From: AP-15 sp963700195
GTDB taxonomy: Bacteria > Pseudomonadota > Alphaproteobacteria > ATCC43930 > CGMCC-115725
Direction of reading: 5' to 3'
DNA length: 64,000 nt
Assembly: GCA_963700195.1 (NCBI GenBank)
Contig: CAVOWQ010000035.1
Location: forward strand, 1-64,000
Positions 36,602 through 45,186 of this stretch are shown piece after piece. Under the pieces are notes generated by a model. It was not told the DNA's origin and did no database searches. It saw only the letters and a program-made list of their open reading frames with translations. The stretch's first letter is position 1, and each line of letters starts with the position of its first letter. Made by a program: the position numbers and the translations under genes.

Positions 36602-37318
36602 ATGGCTGACGACACCTCGCCGCGACGACTTGTTTCCGCCCGCCGGCTGCTGCCGCTCGGCCTCCTCGTCGCCGCGTGGATCGTCTTCATGCTGGCGGGC
36701 GGCTATCGTTATCTGACCTTCTCGGCGCTCGCCCAGAACCGCGACTGGCTGTGCGGCCTCGTCCAGCAATGGGGCATTCTCGCCGCGTTCGTCTACGTCG
36801 CGGTCTACGCGACATTGGTCGCGCTGTCGGTTCCCGGCGCCGCGATATTGACGATCGCCGGCGGCTTTCTGTTTGGAACCTGGATCGGCGGGCTGTGCGC
36901 GGTCATCGGTGCGACGCTCGGCGCCACCGCCATTTTCCTCGCCGCCCGCGCCGGTCTCGGCGGCCTCGCGCAGCGCGCCGGACGGTTCGTCGGCAAGCTC
37001 GAGGCCGGGTTCCGCGCCGATGCCTTCAATTATCTGCTCGTGTTGAGACTGGTGCCGATCTTTCCGTTCTGGCTCGTCAACCTGGTTCCGGCCTTGGTCG
37101 GCGTCAGACTGCCGACATACGTGCTCGCCACCTTTCTCGGCATCGTCCCCGGCACCTTTGTCTATGCCAGTCTCGGCAACGGGCTGGGCAGCCTGGTCGA
37201 GGAGCCCGATCTGGCGATCATCTTCAAGCCGAGCCTGCTCGTCCCGATCGTCGGGCTCGCCCTCTTGGCGCTGGTCCCGGTCGGCTACAAGCACTGGCGC
37301 GGCAAAAAGCCGGCATGA
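36602..37318 (+). CDS. TVP38/TMEM64 (DedA-like) membrane protein
   Basis: This is a 238-residue protein with an N-terminal membrane anchor and the VTT/SNARE-associated core: SVPGAAILTIAGGFLFG, then GATLGATAIFLAAR, then LRLVPIFPFWLVNLVPAL with the conserved Arg, and GTFVYASLGNGL. Family members are linked to lipid scrambling or transport in the inner membrane. Its stop overlaps the start of the FAD-dependent reductase (ATGA). The pairing of a TVP38 protein with a mercuric-reductase-like flavoprotein recurs in other bacteria as I recall, and it suggests a shared but undefined function. Confidence 0.9.
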   Translation: MADDTSPRRLVSARRLLPLGLLVAAWIVFMLAGGYRYLTFSALAQNRDWLCGLVQQWGILAAFVYVAVYATLVALSVPGAAILTIAGGFLFGTWIGGLCAVIGATLGATAIFLAARAGLGGLAQRAGRFVGKLEAGFRADAFNYLLVLRLVPIFPFWLVNLVPALVGVRLPTYVLATFLGIVPGTFVYASLGNGLGSLVEEPDLAIIFKPSLLVPIVGLALLALVPVGYKHWRGKKPA

Positions 37319-38723
37319 CCGGGCCGCTCGCCCCCGATCTTTGCATCATCGGCGCCGGCTCGGCGGGCTTGGCGGTCGCCGCCGGGGCGGCTCAGATGGG
37401 TGCGGCGGTCGTGCTGGTCGAGCGCGGGCTGATGGGCGGCGACTGCCTGAACTTCGGCTGCGTCCCCTCGAAATCGCTGCTCGCCGCCGCGCGCCTTGCC
37501 GACCTGGCGCGGCGCGGCGCAGCGCTCGGGATCACCTCTGCTCGGCCCGATGTCGATTTCGCTGCCGCCGCGGACGGTGTCCAAAACGTCATCGCGGCAA
37601 TCGCGCCGAATGATTCCGTCGAGCGGTTCGAGGGGCTCGGGGTCAGGGTGCTGCGCCGCGAGGCGCGGTTCACGAGCCCCCGCACGATCCGCGCCGGCGA
37701 GATCGAGATCCGGCCGCGCCGCTTTGTCATCGCGACCGGCTCGTATCCTGCGGTCCCGCCGATTCCCGGGCTCGCGGACGTTCCCTACCTGACGAACGAA
37801 ACGATTTTCGCCAACCGCGAACGGCCGGACCATCTGATCGTCATCGGCGGCGGTCCGATCGGGATCGAGATGGCGCAGGCGCATCGCCGGCTGGGCGCGC
37901 GGGTCACGGTGCTCGACGTCGGGCCGGTGCTTCCGCGCGACGATCCCGAGCTCGTCGCCAGTCTCGCCGGCCATCTGGCCGGTGAAGGGATCGCGATCCG
38001 CCCGGGCGTCGAGATCGCCGGCATCGAGCGCGACGGCAGACGGCATTGTCGCCCGGCTCGCCGACGGCGAGCGGATCGCGGGATCGCATCTGCTGGTCGC
38101 TGCGGGGCGCCGCCCGAGCATCGAGGCGCTCGACCTGCCCGCTGCCGGGATCGAGGCGACCGCAAAAGGGATCACCGTCGATGCGCGGCTGCGCACGACC
38201 AACCGCCGCGCCTTTGCGATCGGCGATGTGGCCGGCGGCCCGCAATTCACCCACGTCGCGCTCTATCACGCCGGGATCGTCATTCGAAACGCGCTCTTCA
38301 GGCTGCCCGCCAAGGTCGATTACCGGGCACTCCCCTGGGTCACCTACACGGATCCCGAACTCGCCCAGGTCGGGTTGACGGAGGCCGCCGCCGGCGAGGA
38401 TGCGCGCGTGCTGCGATGGCCGTTCTCTGGAGAACGACCGCGCCCAGACCGAACGGGACACCGAAGGGCTGGTCAAGGTGGTGCTGGGCAGGAATGGCCG
38501 CATCCTCGGCGCCTCGATCCTCGGCGCCGGCGCCGGCGATCTGATCCTGCCCTGGGCGCTGGCGATTTCGCAAAAGCTCAAGATCGGCGCGCTCGCCAAT
38601 TTGATCGTGCCCTACCCGACGCGCGGCGAGGCGAGCAAGCGGGCCGCGGGGTGCTATTATACGCCGACCCTGTTCTCGCCGCGCACCCGCCGGCTCGTGC
38701 GCTTTCTCGCGCGCTTCGGCTGA
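37315..38723 (+). pseudogene. FAD-dependent pyridine nucleotide-disulfide oxidoreductase, two frameshifts
   Basis: From 37315 the frame contains the FAD motif IIGAGSAGLAVAAGAA, the redox-active disulfide GGDCLNFGCVPSKSLL, and the NAD motif IVIGGGPIGIEMAQAH. Near 38040 homology shifts one base (ARLADGERIAGSHLLVAAGR, then NRRAFAIGDVAGGPQFTH). Near 38425 it shifts again to the dimer interface (ENDRAQTERDTEGLVKVV, YPTRGEASKRAAGCYYTP). Joined length is about 469 residues, typical of dihydrolipoamide dehydrogenase and mercuric reductase relatives. It lacks an N-terminal HMA domain. Translation is coupled to the TVP38 gene. Functional if the two added bases are errors. Confidence 0.85.
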
Positions 38724-38766
38724 CTCGGCGCAAACAGGTCGCGAGGACACCATTGCGGAATGGATC

Positions 38767-40167
38767 GTGCCGCTGAAGAGCCTCTCCGCCCGCCTTCTGA
38801 TCCTCACCGCGTTTTTCGTGATGGTCGGCGAGGTGCTGATCTTTGTGCCCTCGGTCGCCCGCTATCGCATGACTTATTTCGAGAACCGCCTCGCCGCCGG
38901 GTATATCGCGACCTTGGCGCTCGACGCGAGCCCAACCGGCCACCTCGACCAGAGCCTGACCGATAAGCTCTCTCGCCGCGTCGGGGCGCAGGGTGTCGGT
39001 CTCTACCGCGCTGACGGGTCGGTGTTGCGGCTCGACCGCGCCGATCCGCCGCGCCCCGATTTCACGATCGACCTGACCCAGCCGAACATCCTGCTCGCGA
39101 TCCGCGGCTCGTTCGTCACCTTGTTCGGCGACGGCGACCGCATCCTGCGGGTGCTCGGCCCCGCCGGAGCCGACAACGCGGATACCGCCGAAGTGCTGCT
39201 CGACGAGGCGCCGTTGCGCAATGAGCTGTGGGATTTCGGCATCCGCATCCTCGAACTTTCGCTGGTCCTGTCGCTGGTGACGGCGGCGCTCGTCTATCTC
39301 AGCCTGCATTGGCTCCTGGTGCGGCCGATGCGGCGGATCACCGCCAGCATGATGGAGTTCCGCGAGGATCCCGAGGACGCCTCGCGGGTCATCGCGGCGA
39401 GCCGCCGGCGCGACGAGATCGGCGTCGCCGAGCGCGAGCTCGCGGTATTGCAGAGCACGGTGCGCCAGGCGCTCGGTCAGCGGGCGCGGCTCGCCGCGCT
39501 CGGCACCGCGGTGACCAAGATCAACCACGATTTGCGCAACATCCTTTCGACGGCGCGCCTGGTGACCGACGGCCTGACCGCCAGCGCCGCGCCGGAGGTG
39601 CGGCGGGTCGCGCCGCGCCTCCTCGACGCGATCGACCGCGCCGTCGCGCTGTGCACCCGCACGCTCGACTTCTCGCGCGAGGACACCCCGCCGCTCGCGC
39701 GCAGCCGCTTTGCGCTGGCGCCGCTGATCGACGAAATCGGCCCCGGTCTCGCGGTGTCCGAGCACGATCTGGCGATCGAGGACGCGATCCCGCCCGATCT
39801 CATCGTCGAGGCCGACCGCGATCAGCTCTACCGGGTGTTTCTCAACCTCGCCCGCAATGCGGTCGAGGCCGGGGCGCACCGGCTGCGCTTTGCCGCGGCG
39901 CGCGAGGCCGCGACGATCGCGATCGAGGTCGCCGATGACGGCCCCGGCCTCCCGCCCAAGGCGCGGGAAAATCTGTTCCGGCCGTTCTTCGGCTCGGCCC
40001 GCCCCGGCGGCAGCGGGCTCGGCCTGGCGATCGCCCGCGAGCTGGTGCGCGCCCATGGCGGCGAGCTGAGCCTCGCCTCGTCGACCGGCGCCGGCACCGT
40101 CTTTCGCCTGACCCTGCCCGCCCCCGCCATCCGCGAAGTCAGGCGAGCGCGCGCGTCGGCGACGTGA
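38767..40167 (+). CDS. Sensor histidine kinase
   Basis: This is a 466-residue inner-membrane kinase starting with GTG at 38767. Layout: membrane helix 8-30, periplasmic sensor about 31-155, second helix about 160-182, HAMP-like linker, dimerisation helix with phospho-acceptor His254 (KINHDLRN), then ATPase domain. The ATPase motifs are N box Asn364 (NLARNAVEAG), G1 DDGPGLP and G2 GGSGLGLAIA. No response regulator gene is adjacent, so it is an orphan or works with a distant partner. The preceding TVP38-reductase pair is on the same strand, 43 bases away. Confidence 0.92.
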   Translation: MPLKSLSARLLILTAFFVMVGEVLIFVPSVARYRMTYFENRLAAGYIATLALDASPTGHLDQSLTDKLSRRVGAQGVGLYRADGSVLRLDRADPPRPDFTIDLTQPNILLAIRGSFVTLFGDGDRILRVLGPAGADNADTAEVLLDEAPLRNELWDFGIRILELSLVLSLVTAALVYLSLHWLLVRPMRRITASMMEFREDPEDASRVIAASRRRDEIGVAERELAVLQSTVRQALGQRARLAALGTAVTKINHDLRNILSTARLVTDGLTASAAPEVRRVAPRLLDAIDRAVALCTRTLDFSREDTPPLARSRFALAPLIDEIGPGLAVSEHDLAIEDAIPPDLIVEADRDQLYRVFLNLARNAVEAGAHRLRFAAAREAATIAIEVADDGPGLPPKARENLFRPFFGSARPGGSGLGLAIARELVRAHGGELSLASSTGAGTVFRLTLPAPAIREVRRARASAT

Positions 40168-40193
40168 CAATCATGCACCGATCCGGTCCCGTC

Positions 40194-40335
40194 TTCGCTG
40201 ATATCGCTGTTATTTGCAGCAGAAAAACAGCGAGCAGAAAAGGCTTTGCCGCAGAATCTCTGCCACCTCGGTTGTGACAGCTGTGAAATAACAGCACAAA
40301 TGTTCGCTGATACCCGGCTGTTATTCGCTGTTACG
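40194..40335. repeat. AT-rich repeats with core GCTGTTATT
   Basis: TTCGCTGATA followed by GCTGTTATT occurs at 40194-40216 and again, with slightly different spacing, at 40303-40327, a direct repeat 109 bases apart. The core also appears inverted (AATAACAGC) near 40287-40295, and a partial third unit (CGCTGTTAC) ends at 40335. The stretch is far richer in A and T than both neighbours. It resembles accessory-element boundaries more than a promoter. Identity unknown. Confidence 0.5.
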
Positions 40336-40425
40336 GGCTTGAATAATGAACGCATCGAGTAAACTGAGATCCGTAACTGCCGTCGCCAAGCTACCACCTA
40401 TCATGGGATTGCGGCGATTTTCGGG

Positions 40426-41274
40426 TCAACAAACCCGCGGCCCTCGTCTTCGCCGATAAGAAGCAAGCGATAACTGCGGTGCGCGGGCCAAGCGAGCGCC
40501 GAGCTCTCGGTCGACCTGCTTCACGTCGATCGCTTGGCCCTTATACGTAAGGCTCGAATTGCGGGCGATGACGAACAGCCAGCGGATGCGGGAGAGCGCG
40601 GTGATGATCCCGTCGACCATGCCGTCTGCGACGTATTCCTGCTTGGGATCGCCACTCATATTGGCGAAGGGCAAGACCGCGATCGACGGCTTGTCGGGCA
40701 GCGGCAGCGCATCACCTTCACCCGCCTCACGCCTCTGGCGCTTCGGCACCCTCTCCCGCATTGCGGGAGAGGGTGGACCCCGGCGCGTTAGCGGCGGGGT
40801 GGGTGAGGGTCGGGCGCACCCGATAGACCCGCACGCCCTTGTGATGTTCTTGACCTGCTGCTCGCCCAGATCCTCAAAGACAAAGGGCAGCCGGTCGCGC
40901 ACGTGATCGTGGACCGTATTGGAGACGAACGCCCCGCCGGCATCGGCCAAGGCTTCGATCCGTGCCGCAATGTTGACGCCGTCGCCGTAGAGGTCGTCGC
41001 CCTCGATGATCACGTCGCCGAGATTGATGCCGATGCGCAATTCGATGCGGCTGTCCGCCGGGATATTTGTGTTCCGCTCGGGCATCGCCTGCTGCATCGC
41101 GACCGCGCAGCGCACCGCATCGACGACGCTGGCAAATTCCACCAGCATCCCATCGCCGGTGGTCTTGACGATGCGGCCCCGGCACCCGGCGATCTTCGGA
41201 TCGAGAAGCTCACCGCGCAACGCCTTGGTTGGGCCAGAATCAGCTTTGATGCCGAGATTAACCGGAAACGCCAA
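40426..41274 (-). pseudogene. Class III adenylate cyclase with TolB-like domain, truncated at both ends
   Basis: From about 41212 the frame continues a cyclase catalytic domain: RIVKTTGDGMLVEFASVVDA, RIGINLGDVIIEGDDLYGDG and NIAARIEALA. A linker follows and then a TolB-like region (KPSIAVLPFANMSGDPKQEY). After ELGA near 40495 homology ends in unrelated codons. The N-terminal 30-40 residues with the first metal-binding Asp are absent. Such proteins normally continue into TPR repeats. The linker at 40748-40812 is made of an inserted palindromic repeat, translated in frame. A related N-terminal fragment lies at 42012-42206. Confidence 0.75.
40748..40812. repeat. Dispersed palindromic repeat, copy 2, inside the cyclase linker
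   Basis: ACCCTCTCCCGCA (40748-40760) and TGCGGGAGAGGGT (40762-40774) are exact complements. The GGGTGAGGGTCGGG flank matches the CCGACCCTCACCC-type flank of the copy at 14560-14610. It is read through in frame as a proline- and arginine-rich linker. Confidence 0.7.
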
Positions 41275-41388
41275 ACGGTTCTCCGTTTCTTCTTTAGCCC
41301 GGCGCCTTGTCCGTTTTCGCAGCAGCTTGAAGCGGTGGGCTGGTCAGCCCATCTAGGCATAGGCTTAGACATATGCCATGGAGTCATC

Positions 41389-41622
41389 GTGATCCCGCAG
41401 CGACACGTCAAACTTTTCAAGAACGGTCGAAACCAAGCGGTGCGGATTCCCCGCGAGTTCGAGCTTCCCGGCCAAGACGCCATCATCCGCAAGGAGGGTG
41501 AAAGGCTGATCATCGAGCCCACTCCACCGAAATCCCTGCTGGCACTGCTGGCCACCCTCGCCCCGATCGAGGAGGATTTTCCGCCGATCCCCGACTCGCA
41601 TCCCGACCCGGTCGAACTTTGA
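41389..41622 (+). CDS. vapB: VapB-type antitoxin (AbrB/MazE-like)
   Basis: This is a 77-residue protein from the GTG at 41389. The N-terminal swapped-hairpin DNA-binding fold is seen in HVKLFKNGRNQAVRIPREFE and IIRKEGERLIIEP. The C-terminal 35 residues (APIEEDFPPIPD) are the acidic, proline-rich part that usually wraps the toxin. It should neutralise VapC and repress the operon. Stop and toxin start share one base (TGATG). The pair sits between two cyclase fragments. Confidence 0.88.
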   Translation: MIPQRHVKLFKNGRNQAVRIPREFELPGQDAIIRKEGERLIIEPTPPKSLLALLATLAPIEEDFPPIPDSHPDPVEL

Positions 41623-42020
41623 TGCGTTATTTGCTCGATACCAACGTCGTGTCCGACCTTGTCCGCCATCCGCAGGGCAGGATATCCGAGCACATCCGCG
41701 AGGTCGGCGAGGCACAAATCTGCACAAGCATCATCGTCGCCGCGGAATTGCGCTACGGGGCCGCAAAGAAAGGGTCGCCAAGGCTCGCGGCACAGCTCGA
41801 GGCGGTGCTTGGCGCCCTGGACGTGCTCCCCTTCGAGGCGCCCGCCGATACCGCTTATGGCCTGATCCGCACCCGGCTCGAACAGACCGGTAGACCGATC
41901 GGCGGCAACGATCTGCTCATTGCCGCTCAGGCAATCGTACTCGGCTACACCATCGTCACCGACAACGAGGGCGAGTTCGCTAGGGTCGACGGGCTCAGCC
42001 GCGAGAATTGGCTACGATGA
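41622..42020 (+). CDS. vapC: VapC-type PIN-domain ribonuclease toxin
   Basis: This is a 132-residue PIN-domain nuclease with the acidic site intact: Asp6 (LLDTNVVSDL), Glu42 (AAELRYGA), Asp97 (GGNDLLIAA) and Asp114 (TDNEGEF). VapC toxins cleave tRNA or rRNA when not held by VapB. Starting at the ATG at 41622 rather than the TTG at 41619 keeps the usual one-base overlap with the antitoxin. All four acidic residues are present, so the toxin is predicted to be active. Its 3' end abuts a cyclase fragment on the other strand. Confidence 0.93.
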   Translation: MRYLLDTNVVSDLVRHPQGRISEHIREVGEAQICTSIIVAAELRYGAAKKGSPRLAAQLEAVLGALDVLPFEAPADTAYGLIRTRLEQTGRPIGGNDLLIAAQAIVLGYTIVTDNEGEFARVDGLSRENWLR

Positions 42021-42206
42021 GCTTCGGATCGACAAACTCGTGGCGCAGTCTTTCAGCGCGGCGAGAGTGCCTTCCGCATCCGCCCCCATCAGGGGCGAGT
42101 ACCCCGCCACATCGGCGGCCACGATCGCGGCGAGACGGCGGACAGAAGGTATTTGCGGGCCTGCGGTCGCGTGATTTAACCAACTATAACGCGAAACCTG
42201 CGGCAA
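42012..42206 (-). pseudogene. N-terminal fragment of a class III cyclase
   Basis: The frame reads RRLAAIVAADVAGYSPLMGA followed by DAEGTLAALKD, the start of a class III cyclase with the metal-binding Asp in AADVAGYS. After a one-base shift it continues as RHEFVDPKLI and ends at the vapC 3' end. An 11-base stretch covering the D-P-K codons is present both here (42022-42032) and at the start of the downstream cyclase fragment (41194-41204). The two fragments therefore meet at the same point of the protein on either side of vapBC. Confidence 0.7.
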
Positions 42207-42252
42207 CCCTAGCCTGCGACTAGGCCCGCATGCATCGCGGGCGCCGAGGCTC

Positions 42253-42930
42253 TCAGGCGAGCCTGGCCATGGCAGTAGCCAATTCGCGCATGTTCGCGGT
42301 GACGAAATTGGCGCCGCGCGCCTGCAGGCGGGCAGCGTGCGCCGGCCCGCAATGGCTTCCTCCGGAAAAACCGATCGCCGTCATCCCGGCAGCGATGGCG
42401 GCATCGATACCTGCCTCGCTGTCTTCGATTACGAGACAGCGAGTTGGCGCCGTACCGAGTTGCTCGGCGGCGTAGAGGAAGAGATCCGGTGCGGGCTTGC
42501 CGCGTGCGACCATTGTTGCGCTGAACAGGTTGTCGCCAAAATACGTCAGAAGCCCAGTCAATTCCAATTTACGGCGGATTTGCTCCGGTCCGCTGCTCGA
42601 CGCGACGCAGCAAAGCAGTCGCAGAGCATCGAGCAGCTCGGCTACTCTGTCGATCGGCTCGAGCGACTGACGGAACCCGTTCTCGATCATCTCTCCGACG
42701 CGCGCAGCGTAAGAGACCGGTAGTGCACGGCCCCATTCGCGCTCGATGATCTCGAGCATTTCCGGGTCGCTCATCCCGCAGAAGCGCTCGACCAGAGCTT
42801 CTTCCGTAATCGAGTAGCCGCAAGCGGTGAGCACCTGGGCATGGGCTCGATTGATGATCGGCTCGCTGTCAACCACCACCCCGTCGCAGTCGAAAATGAC
42901 CAGCTCAAACCGCTTTGCCGGAATGTGCAT
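42253..42930 (-). CDS. HAD-superfamily phosphatase (phosphoglycolate phosphatase / beta-phosphoglucomutase-like)
   Basis: About 225 residues from the ATG at 42930. The in-frame extension to 43011 overlaps the LysR gene and is not homologous. Motif I is FDCDGVVVDSEPI, motif II ASSSGPEQI, Lys in ARGKPAPDLFLYAAEQLG and motif IV VIEDSEAGIDAA. The cap is the small helical type. Substrate is probably a sugar or glycolate phosphate but cannot be fixed. It lies 12 bases downstream of the LysR gene. Confidence 0.88.
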   Translation of the reverse strand: MHIPAKRFELVIFDCDGVVVDSEPIINRAHAQVLTACGYSITEEALVERFCGMSDPEMLEIIEREWGRALPVSYAARVGEMIENGFRQSLEPIDRVAELLDALRLLCCVASSSGPEQIRRKLELTGLLTYFGDNLFSATMVARGKPAPDLFLYAAEQLGTAPTRCLVIEDSEAGIDAAIAAGMTAIGFSGGSHCGPAHAARLQARGANFVTANMRELATAMARLA

Positions 42931-42941
42931 CGCCTCGCTGC

Positions 42942-43871
42942 TCAGGTCCGAATCGAGGAGAGATGGACGGGAAATTCGGCTTCCGCCAAGCTGCCGGCGC
43001 CGACAATCCACTGCCGCAGAACGGTGACGGCGGGCGCCTCGGCGTTCGTCTGCGGTGCATAGATAAAATACCCGCGAGTCCTGACCACCGGTTCGGTGAT
43101 TGGTGCCACCAGCCTTCCGTCGCGCAGTTCATCGCCAACGAGCGCCAGCGGGCCCATCACGACACCAAGCCCTTCGAGGGCCGCCTGAATAGCAAAGTAG
43201 AAATGCTCGAATACCTGTTCCCGCTCCGGCTTGATATGGGCGATGCCGGCAGCGGCCAGCCAACGCTGCCACATATCCCGTCGCGTTGCTGCATGGAGGA
43301 GCGTGTGCCGCCCGAGGTCCGCCGGCGCTTGTAACGGGCGCTCTTTCATGATGCCGGGGCTCAGCAGCGGCAAATACGCTTCGGCGAGAAATCGGCTGCC
43401 AACCCAACCGGGCTGGCGCGCCGGCCCCGAGACAACGACGTCGACGTCCGTCCGAAATTGTTCGGCTGGCGTGCTCGCTGTGACGATCCGCAGTTCCAGC
43501 GCGGGGTGTTCCCGCTGAAATTCAGGCAGACGCGGAATGAGCCAGCGCATCGCGAAGGTCGGAAGCGCCGAGACATGGAGCACCCCACGCGCTTCAGCGC
43601 CATTGCACAGTCGCAGGGAGGCACTCGCCAGCCGGTCGAGCGCGGGTCCGGTCTCTGCCAACAGATCGGTCCCGGCCCGCGTCGGCACGGCGTTACGGCT
43701 GGTGCGCAGGAAGAGGCTAGTGCCGAGCCATTCCTCCAGCAGGCGAATCTGCCGGCTTACCGCGCCGTGGGTAACGCCGAGCTCGTCGGCGGCGCGGGTG
43801 AAGCTTCCTAGCCGCGCGGCCGCTTCGAAGGCCTTTATTGCATTGAGCGGCGGCAGGCGAGCGCGGGCCAT
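42942..43871 (-). CDS. LysR-family transcriptional regulator (GcvA-like)
   Basis: This is a 309-residue protein with an N-terminal winged helix-turn-helix (LPPLNAIKAFEAAARLGSFT, then ELGVTHGAVSRQIRLLEEWL) and a LysR substrate domain (about 92-295). The start resembles GcvA-group regulators. It is divergent from the MFS gene at 43948 across 76 bases, the classic LysR arrangement, so it probably controls that transporter and itself. Confidence 0.93.
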   Translation of the reverse strand: MARARLPPLNAIKAFEAAARLGSFTRAADELGVTHGAVSRQIRLLEEWLGTSLFLRTSRNAVPTRAGTDLLAETGPALDRLASASLRLCNGAEARGVLHVSALPTFAMRWLIPRLPEFQREHPALELRIVTASTPAEQFRTDVDVVVSGPARQPGWVGSRFLAEAYLPLLSPGIMKERPLQAPADLGRHTLLHAATRRDMWQRWLAAAGIAHIKPEREQVFEHFYFAIQAALEGLGVVMGPLALVGDELRDGRLVAPITEPVVRTRGYFIYAPQTNAEAPAVTVLRQWIVGAGSLAEAEFPVHLSSIRT

Positions 43872-43947
43872 AGATGTGAGTTTTCCTCACGTCTACGGTC
43901 AGGACAAGTCGTTTGTCATCAAACCGTCATGATGGGAAAACCGCGTC
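43872..43947. promoter_or_regulatory. Divergent LysR/MFS intergenic region with a small palindrome
   Basis: GTGAGTTTTCCTCAC (43876-43890) is a perfect 5-5-5 inverted repeat just upstream of the LysR start. It has the T-N11-A shape of LysR operators. Its position would overlap the regulator's ribosome binding site, suiting autoregulation. No mapped promoter, so this is only a candidate. Confidence 0.35.
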
Positions 43948-45165
43948 ATGACAACCACGACTTTCTCGGCCGAAACCGGCGACACTCCCGATCGCGGCCG
44001 ACGGCGCGCCCTCTGGATCGCTTGCGGCGCCCACGCGCTGCATGACGGCTTGACCGACACACTTTATCTGTTGCTCCCGATCCTGCAGTCGGAGTTCGCG
44101 TTGAGCTACGCCGCGATAGGCGTCCTGCGCGCGCTTTATGCCGGCGCGATGGCGGGTTTGCAGGTCCCAGCAGCCAAACTGGCGCAGCGGATAGGGGGAC
44201 CGAGCATGCTCGCGGCCGGCACGGCTGTCGCCGGAGCTGCTTATCTGGCTCTTGGCGCAAGCTCAACTCTCGCGGTACTGGTCGTCGCCCTGATCCTCGG
44301 TGGCTTCGGATCGAGCACCCAACACCCGATCGCGTCGAGCCTTGTTGCCGGCGCTTATCAGGGCGCGCGCTCGCGCGGTGCGCTTGGCACTTACAATTTT
44401 GCCGGAGATCTCGGCAAAATGGCTCTTCCGGCGGTCACCGCCGGCCTGATTGCGGTGATGTCCTGGCGTTTGGCGGCGGCAGCGGTGGGCACCATCGCGT
44501 TGCTGGGCGCCGGCGCCATTCTGCTTGCGCCATGGAGCGTCCCTAATTCGGGCGGCAAGCGCGCCGATGCCCCAGCACGGAAGAGCGAAGCCCACGAGCG
44601 GATCGATCCGCCGCACACCGGCTTTACGCTGCTCCTGACTATTGGCGTCATCGACAGTGCGACGCGGATGGGTTTTCTCACGTTCCTGCCGTTTTTGTTG
44701 CGCGCAAAGGGAGCCGCGCTTCCGGAAATCGGCGTCGCGCTGACGCTCATCTTTGCCGGAGGCGCCGCCGGCAAGCTCGTTTGCGGCTTTCTCGGGGCGC
44801 GTCTGGGGGTGTTGACGACTGTGCTCATCACCGAAGGGGCCACAGCGGCCGGCATCCTGGCCCTTCTTCCACTGACGATCGGTGCGGCCTTGGTGCTGTT
44901 GCCGATTATCGGTGTGGCGCTGAATGGCACCTCATCCGTGCTCTACGGCACCGTCCCTGAGCTCGTGACGCCCGAACGTCGGGAGAGTGCCTTCGGCGTC
45001 TTCTACACCGGCACCATTGGCGCCGGGGCTTTGGCACCGACTCTATATGGACTGATTGGCGACGCGATAAGCCTCCCTGCGGCGATGCTGCTCGTCGCTG
45101 CAGTGGTTTTATTGACATTGCCGCTGGCCTGGCAGCTGCGCCGCGCTCTCGACGCGCTCAAATGA
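43948..45165 (+). CDS. MFS transporter, fosmidomycin-resistance (Fsr)-like
   Basis: This is a 405-residue, twelve-helix transporter. Early segments read HALHDGLTDTLYLLLPILQS and FALSYAAIGVLRALYAGAMA. Then come GGFGSSTQHPIASSLVAGAY and YNFAGDLGKMALPAV. The HxxHD and QHP motifs are typical of the Fsr group, which exports drugs or small metabolites. The divergent LysR gene is the likely regulator. The next MFS gene begins 21 bases after its stop. Confidence 0.88.
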   Translation: MTTTTFSAETGDTPDRGRRRALWIACGAHALHDGLTDTLYLLLPILQSEFALSYAAIGVLRALYAGAMAGLQVPAAKLAQRIGGPSMLAAGTAVAGAAYLALGASSTLAVLVVALILGGFGSSTQHPIASSLVAGAYQGARSRGALGTYNFAGDLGKMALPAVTAGLIAVMSWRLAAAAVGTIALLGAGAILLAPWSVPNSGGKRADAPARKSEAHERIDPPHTGFTLLLTIGVIDSATRMGFLTFLPFLLRAKGAALPEIGVALTLIFAGGAAGKLVCGFLGARLGVLTTVLITEGATAAGILALLPLTIGAALVLLPIIGVALNGTSSVLYGTVPELVTPERRESAFGVFYTGTIGAGALAPTLYGLIGDAISLPAAMLLVAAVVLLTLPLAWQLRRALDALK

Positions 45166-45186
45166 GACGCTGCCGGTGCTAACGCC

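Noticed and set aside
38578..40170. A 530-codon minus-strand frame opposite the histidine kinase
   Set aside because: The kinase on the plus strand has every expected motif; the antisense frame is a GC-driven artefact.
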